Below, piece after piece: positions 53,311 to 56,902 of a DNA stretch of 56,902 nt (position 1 is its first letter; every line of letters starts with the position of its first letter). The DNA lies in the NCBI GenBank assembly GCA_014236755.1, contig JACCKY010000005.1, positions 1 to 56,902 on the forward strand, written 5' to 3'. The notes beneath the pieces are model-generated. The model saw only the letters and a program-made list of their open reading frames with translations, was not told the DNA's origin and did not search any database. This DNA comes from Candidatus Petromonas tenebris (GTDB lineage Bacteria; Bacillota; Clostridia; Peptostreptococcales; Caminicellaceae). Both the position numbers and the translations under genes were made by a program.

Positions 53311-53351
53311 ATAATTTAGAATTATTAATATGGATAAAATGGAGGGTTAAA

Positions 53352-53813
53352 ATGTCAGTAAGTGATTATTTCAGTGAATTTTGCAAAAATCTAAAAATGA
53401 GCGATACAGTTGTTAGTAATATACAATCAAGATATAAACAAATTACGAAGCGTATAAACATTGATTATTATAATAGCACCTCTGATACAAATCATAGTTT
53501 ATACGTTGGTTCATATGGTCGAGGAACAGAGATATTTACAAGTGATATCGATATGATTGTTCAGCTACCTTATGAAACGTATGTTAAATTTAATAACTAT
53601 ACATCAAATGGCCAATCTGCGTTACTTCAAGAAGTAAAACAAGTTATTCAAAAAACATATAATAAATCATATATAAAGGGGGACGGACAGGTTATCGGTA
53701 TCAATTTTACTGATGGTATTGATTTTGAAATTGTCCCAGCCTTCATCAACAAGGATAATAGCTACACATATCCTGACACGTGTATAAAACACCTTGAAAA
53801 ATATTTATATTGA
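53352..53813 (+). pseudogene. CBASS CD-NTase, 5' part, broken by an insertion element
   Basis: The ATG at 53352 (MSVSDYFSEF) follows GGAGGG; an upstream in-frame ATG at 53271 lies in the IS30 end and is unlikely. The 142 native residues carry the nucleotidyltransferase signature GSYGRGTEIFTSDIDM and the third metal ligand in GIDFEIVPAF, as in SMODS CD-NTases that make cyclic oligonucleotide signals on phage infection. After YPDT (53779) the frame enters foreign DNA and stops ten residues later. The helical C-terminal domain is missing, so this piece is unlikely to be active. Confidence 0.85.
53661..53779 (+). repeat. 119-bp direct repeat, left copy
   Basis: This segment (starts AATAAATCAT, ends CCTGACAC) is identical over 119 bases to 55406-55524. 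It is the CD-NTase coding stretch from NKSY to YPDT and flanks the DDE element on its left. Confidence 0.95.
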
Positions 53814-55405
53814 GTTGATTAATAACTTAAGCCGTTAGGCACAAAGAGATTTAACAGCTCTTGGATGCTTAAGATTTCCTGTTTTATAAAGCATTATTAA
53901 TGCTATAAGCTGAGTAATTCCAGCCAGTAAAACAGTACTCTTTATACTTGTTGTATTTTTAAGCTTTGAAGATTCTATTGCAATTAAAGACTTAATTTGA
54001 GCGATAGCTCTTTCGCAGACAGTACGTATTTTATAAAGATTTTTCCAATCGTCGCTATCGCGAGGAATTACTGAATTAAGACGATAGTCTGATTTTACAG
54101 CTATTTGTTTAACTCTACCACAAGGTGATGAAGTACAGGGGTTATCACAGGAAAGAATATAGGTAGTTTTACCATTTATTCTGGTTTTCTTAGATTTAGG
54201 GCATAGCCATTTAACCCTATCTGAGCGACCTTTTTCTCTTGTAACTCCATCAAATTTCATTGGAAGTGAAGGGTCCTTTGGACAGGTTGGAATCCCTAGT
54301 TCATTAAAACCTGGCTGAGGCAAATCACTTTGATTTCGAGGATTTATTGGAATGATAGGAATCATTTCTTTATCATCATATAAATACTGGTAGTTATCAT
54401 ATGCATCAAAACCACTATCACCTAAAAAGTGAGTATAACTAAAGTGTGGATGAAATGAGAAGAAATTTTCTAAAACGGGAATTAAAGTTTTGGAATCATA
54501 TTTATACTTAAGAGATTTAGGGTCATCAATTTGTATATTATTGATAGGATCATAAAAATCAATATGTCTTACAATACCTAGCCCATTAGTAACTACATTG
54601 GACTTTAAATAATAACCAAAATGTCCGTTAAGATGGGAAAGTTTAATATCAGCGTTAGCTGAGGCGGCTTTAGGCATTTTAGAATATGCATGCTTATGTA
54701 TGTCAAAATCCTTAGATTTACCATTTTTCTCAAGTACTTTAGCATACTTCTTACTTGCAGTTAAAAAGGATTCGAAGAATTTAGGGTTGTTTTCTTTAAC
54801 ATAAGCTTCAAAACCAGTAGTATCAGATATTAAAATTGATGATCTAAAGCTATCAATCTCATTACAAATAGGTTCAGTAAGGTTTACTAAATTATGAAAC
54901 ATTAAATTAATCTCATGATAAAAATCAGTTAAAAATCTTGAAAACTGAGATTTATGAGGTATTGATTCAAAGCCGCAGGCTTTACGCAATTCAGAAGATA
55001 TTGATAAAAAAATGATAAGAATTGAAATAGTTGGTATTGAAAAAAAGCATTTAAATATCAAAGCTGAAATCATAGATTCAAGGGAATAATCTCTTGGGCG
55101 ACCAGTACTAGAATAATAGCTATCATAGAACTCATGAGGAATTAAAGAGTTGATATCAATATAATCCTCGAAATATTTTAGAATCATAGGCTTTTTGGTA
55201 TCTACTAACTGATTAAATTCTTCAAAAAAATCACTAAAACTAACTTGTTTACAATTTGTTTTCATAAAGGATCTCCTTTCATTAGGTTATTTTTTAATGT
55301 ATTGGGGAATATATTAATAATTCGACATCTAATGGGGGAAATCCTTTTTGAAAACACAATTAAAATAAAGTTTTTTTAACAGTTGCAGAGTTTTGCAACT
55401 GGCTA
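53780..55405 (-). mobile_element. DDE insertion element (~1.6 kb) inside the CD-NTase gene
   Basis: The DNA between the two 119-bp repeats is foreign to the CD-NTase gene and contains one complete transposase. No clear terminal inverted repeats were found; instead there are small hairpins near each end (GTGT/ACAC at the left, GTTGCA/TGCAAC at the right). It may be a member of the ISNCY or IS1182-like group, some of which make long target duplications. The family is not certain. Confidence 0.75.
53835..55265 (-). CDS. DDE transposase of the element in the CD-NTase gene
   Basis: A 476-residue transposase of the DDE_Tnp_1 type. An N-terminal region has GRPRDYSLESMISALIF; catalytic residues are likely the Asp in LISDTTGFEAY, the Asp in FLGDSGFDAYDNYQYL and the Glu in VCERAIAQIKSL. 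A Cys-containing insert (LSCDNPCTSSPCG) may bind zinc. The start at 55265 follows AAAGGAGATCC. The frame is intact. Similar transposases are common in clostridia; IS family left open. Confidence 0.85.
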   Translation of the reverse strand: MKTNCKQVSFSDFFEEFNQLVDTKKPMILKYFEDYIDINSLIPHEFYDSYYSSTGRPRDYSLESMISALIFKCFFSIPTISILIIFLSISSELRKACGFESIPHKSQFSRFLTDFYHEINLMFHNLVNLTEPICNEIDSFRSSILISDTTGFEAYVKENNPKFFESFLTASKKYAKVLEKNGKSKDFDIHKHAYSKMPKAASANADIKLSHLNGHFGYYLKSNVVTNGLGIVRHIDFYDPINNIQIDDPKSLKYKYDSKTLIPVLENFFSFHPHFSYTHFLGDSGFDAYDNYQYLYDDKEMIPIIPINPRNQSDLPQPGFNELGIPTCPKDPSLPMKFDGVTREKGRSDRVKWLCPKSKKTRINGKTTYILSCDNPCTSSPCGRVKQIAVKSDYRLNSVIPRDSDDWKNLYKIRTVCERAIAQIKSLIAIESSKLKNTTSIKSTVLLAGITQLIALIMLYKTGNLKHPRAVKSLCA

Positions 55406-55524
55406 AATAAATCATATATAAAGGGGGACGGACAGGTTATCGGTATCAATTTTACTGATGGTATTGATTTTGAAATTGTCCCAGCCTTCATCAACAAGGA
55501 TAATAGCTACACATATCCTGACAC
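55406..55524 (+). repeat. 119-bp direct repeat, right copy
   Basis: Identical to 53661-53779. It is in frame with the rest of the CD-NTase gene that follows, but the junction after YPDT continues directly with KTTDPRKEI. Related proteins usually have a short Gly/Trp stretch here, so a few codons appear to be lost at this junction. Confidence 0.95.
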
Positions 55525-55956
55525 AAAACTACAGATCCACGTAAAGAGATTGAAGCAATGAATTCAATGAACAGTACAACTAACAAGAATCTCAAACGAC
55601 TTTGTCGAATGGCTCGTGCATGGAAAGTTACATGCAATGTTCCTCTTAACGGTATATTGATTGATACTCTAGCATATAAGTTCATAAAAGATTGGAAATA
55701 TAATGATAAATCCTATTTGTACTATGATTTTATGAGTAGAGATTTCTTCGAATTTCTTAAAAATATAGATACCTCTCAAAGTTATTGGTATGCACCTGGA
55801 AGCAATAGATATGTATGGAAAAAAGGAAATTTTCAAACTAAAGCTGCAACCGCTTATACTAATTCACTTGATGCAATCGCATATGAAAGTAACAATCAAC
55901 ATTATTCATCAAAACAAGCATGGAGGGAGATCTATGGAACGAAATTCCCAGGATAA
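55406..55956 (+). pseudogene. CBASS CD-NTase, 3' part
   Basis: An open frame of 183 codons that repeats the last 40 residues of the 5' part and continues into the helical C-terminal domain of SMODS nucleotidyltransferases (KEIEAMNSMNS, NLKRLCRMARAWK, ending AWREIYGTKFPG). The GSYGRGT motif is absent, so it cannot work alone. Its 3' end overlaps the SLATT gene by 23 bases, so the two were coupled in the original operon. Expression now would need an internal start such as ATG 55558. Confidence 0.85.
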
Positions 55957-56503
55957 AATCGGTTATCAAATCGAATCACAAATACGAGAAGCTTATGGTA
56001 GAGTTACATACTCACAAACTTGTCGAGATAAACTAATACATCGTTTAGAAACACTTAATAGCCGGATAAAACTTTGGCAGATAATACTATCAGCATTAAC
56101 TACAGGAAGTATCATTACTACTCTACTTTCAAATAAAACAGCTGCAACTATACTTGCGGCAATTTTATCCACAATACTTTTAGTTCTCAATTCATATGCC
56201 AAAAATTTTGAATTAATAGAGAAATCAAATAAGCACAAATCAGCTTCTGATCTATTGTGGAAAATTAGAGAAGAATATGTAAGTTTGCTGACTGATTTTG
56301 AAGATTTGACCCTTGAAGAAATAAGAGAAAAAAGAGATGATTTACAACAAAGAACTCACGAAGTCTATCTGAATTATCCTCGCACTGATTCAAAGAGTTA
56401 TCAACTCGCACAAAGAGCATTAAAAACAGAGGAAGAACAAACATTTTCAGATAGCGAAATTGATGTCATGCTACCTAATTCAATTAGAAGAACAAACCGA
56501 TAA
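55934..56503 (+). CDS. SLATT-domain membrane effector of CBASS
   Basis: A 189-residue protein starting at 55934 behind GGAGGGA. An N-terminal charged helix (IREAYGRVTYSQTCRDKLIHRLETL) is followed by two membrane helices (LWQIILSALTTGSIITTLL and TAATILAAILSTILLVLNSY) and a C-terminal cytoplasmic helical region (SASDLLWKIREEYVSLLTDFE). SLATT proteins are predicted pore-forming effectors activated by the nucleotide signal of the partner CD-NTase and kill or arrest infected cells. The gene is intact although its CD-NTase is broken. Confidence 0.87.
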   Translation: MERNSQDKIGYQIESQIREAYGRVTYSQTCRDKLIHRLETLNSRIKLWQIILSALTTGSIITTLLSNKTAATILAAILSTILLVLNSYAKNFELIEKSNKHKSASDLLWKIREEYVSLLTDFEDLTLEEIREKRDDLQQRTHEVYLNYPRTDSKSYQLAQRALKTEEEQTFSDSEIDVMLPNSIRRTNR

Positions 56504-56534
56504 TTCACCCCTAATAATTTGAAATTTACGCAAT

Positions 56535-56576
56535 AAAAAATCCTGAATTCTTATTCCACGAATTCAGGATTTTTTG
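56535..56576. terminator. bidirectional terminator after the CBASS operon
   Basis: TCCTGAATTC and GAATTCAGGA form a ten-pair perfect stem with a nine-base loop, preceded by AAAAAA and followed by TTTTTT. It can end transcription from both sides. The 56577-56750 segment shows no gene. Confidence 0.9.
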
Positions 56577-56750
56577 CTACCTATTTTCAATTATTGAAAC
56601 TTAAAACTGACTGTTGGTAGACGTGTTCCCACGTACCATGTCATATAACGACTTTGATTCTGATACTACTTTTTAGGTCTTTTTGGTGGTAATTTTCACT
56701 GTTTTTACTGAAACTGAAGAACTCATAAAAGTGCTTGAACTCCAGTAAAA

Positions 56751-56902
56751 TCAAGGGTTCTGGCGTTGTAGTTTTACCACCGTCTCCACATGTGTCGTGT
56801 GAGGAAACATGTCCACTGGTTGAACTTCTATAGTTTTGTAGCCTAGTTCATTTAAGTAATTTAAGTCCCTTGCCAATGTACTTGGTTTGCAAGATACATA
56901 TA
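56751..56902 (-). CDS. rlmD: 23S rRNA (uracil-5-)-methyltransferase RlmD/RumA family, C-terminal part (runs off the right edge)
   Basis: The last 50 codons of a minus-strand gene are present. The residues [16 protein letters not shown] hold the TrmA/RumA family catalytic Glu/Cys region (VYVSCNPATLARD in relatives). [20 protein letters not shown] followed by TVVKL is the family's C-terminal signature. The enzyme methylates uracil in 23S rRNA. It is a chromosomal housekeeping gene, and its 3' end is a known insertion site of several ICE families, so the right end of the element may lie between 56504 and this gene. rlmCD-type specificity cannot be told from this part. Confidence 0.85.
   Translation of the reverse strand, partial: YVSCKPSTLARDLNYLNELGYKTIEVQPVDMFPHTTHVETVVKLQRQNP

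Larger units (their letters stand above)
52097..53323. repeat. 13-bp direct repeats flanking the IS30-family element
   Basis: ATAATTTAGAATT occurs at 52097-52109 and again at 53311-53323, directly outside the element ends. It is read as a target duplication, although it is longer than the 2-3 bases common for the family. The left copy overlaps the XRE stop codon. Confidence 0.65.

Noticed and set aside
53271-53351. Upstream in-frame start of the CD-NTase at 53271
   Set aside because: This extension lies in the right end of the IS30 element and lacks a ribosome site, while ATG 53352 follows GGAGGG.

Overview
The window is AT-rich DNA from a low-GC Gram-positive anaerobe, most likely of the class Clostridia: strong GGAGG ribosome sites, SLH-anchored surface protein, PadR and ArsR/SmtB regulators, Tn554-like recombinases and a B.h.I1-like group IIC intron. 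Almost all of it is one large conjugative element (ICE or megaplasmid-like), with most genes on the minus strand. The right edge runs into the 3' end of a chromosomal-type 23S rRNA m5U methyltransferase gene (rlmD/rumA, 56751-56902), a known kind of ICE insertion site.

Reading in the direction of transcription (right to left): parA-parB and a 2288-residue ArdC/N6-methylase/SNF2-helicase protein (51.7-43.1 kb), with a tnpV gene read in another frame inside it; a terminator with a group IIC intron just behind it; a replication and accessory block (hypothetical, RadC/JAMM, small protein, DUF3991-TOPRIM, DUF6075, PD-(D/E)XK protein; 41.1-37.8 kb); a triple-hairpin segment that may be oriT; MobC, relaxase and VirD4 (36.7-32.5 kb); a VirB2-like pilin and two DUF6133 proteins (32.5-31.6 kb).

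The transfer locus is then interrupted by foreign modules: a zinc-type CDF efflux/ArsR/M23 peptidase cassette flanked by two copies of a palindromic site (28.3-31.6 kb), and a four-gene Tn554-like recombinase set (22.9-28.3 kb). A 1471-residue SLH surface protein follows, then the second half of the transfer locus (18.2 kb to the left edge). There VirB6-like, VirB3/PrgI-like, NlpC/P60, TraC-like and VirB4 genes surround a complete Tad-type pilus set (prepilin peptidase, CpaB, two CpaE/TadZ-like ATPases, TadA/CpaF, TadB, TadC, two pseudopilins). The DUF6133 proteins, DUF4320 protein and TadE-like protein share a prepilin-like leader, so the separate pilin genes near VirB2 may supply this Tad machine. 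The locus looks like a T4SS/Tad hybrid.

Defence cargo occurs twice. An ABC-type ATPase plus TOPRIM nuclease pair with its own promoter and terminator lies between traC-like and virB4 genes. At the right edge an XRE - CD-NTase - SLATT (short CBASS) operon is broken by two insertion sequences: an IS30-family element with 13-bp flanking repeats and a DDE element flanked by a perfect 119-bp direct repeat. No tRNA, rRNA or CRISPR array was seen.
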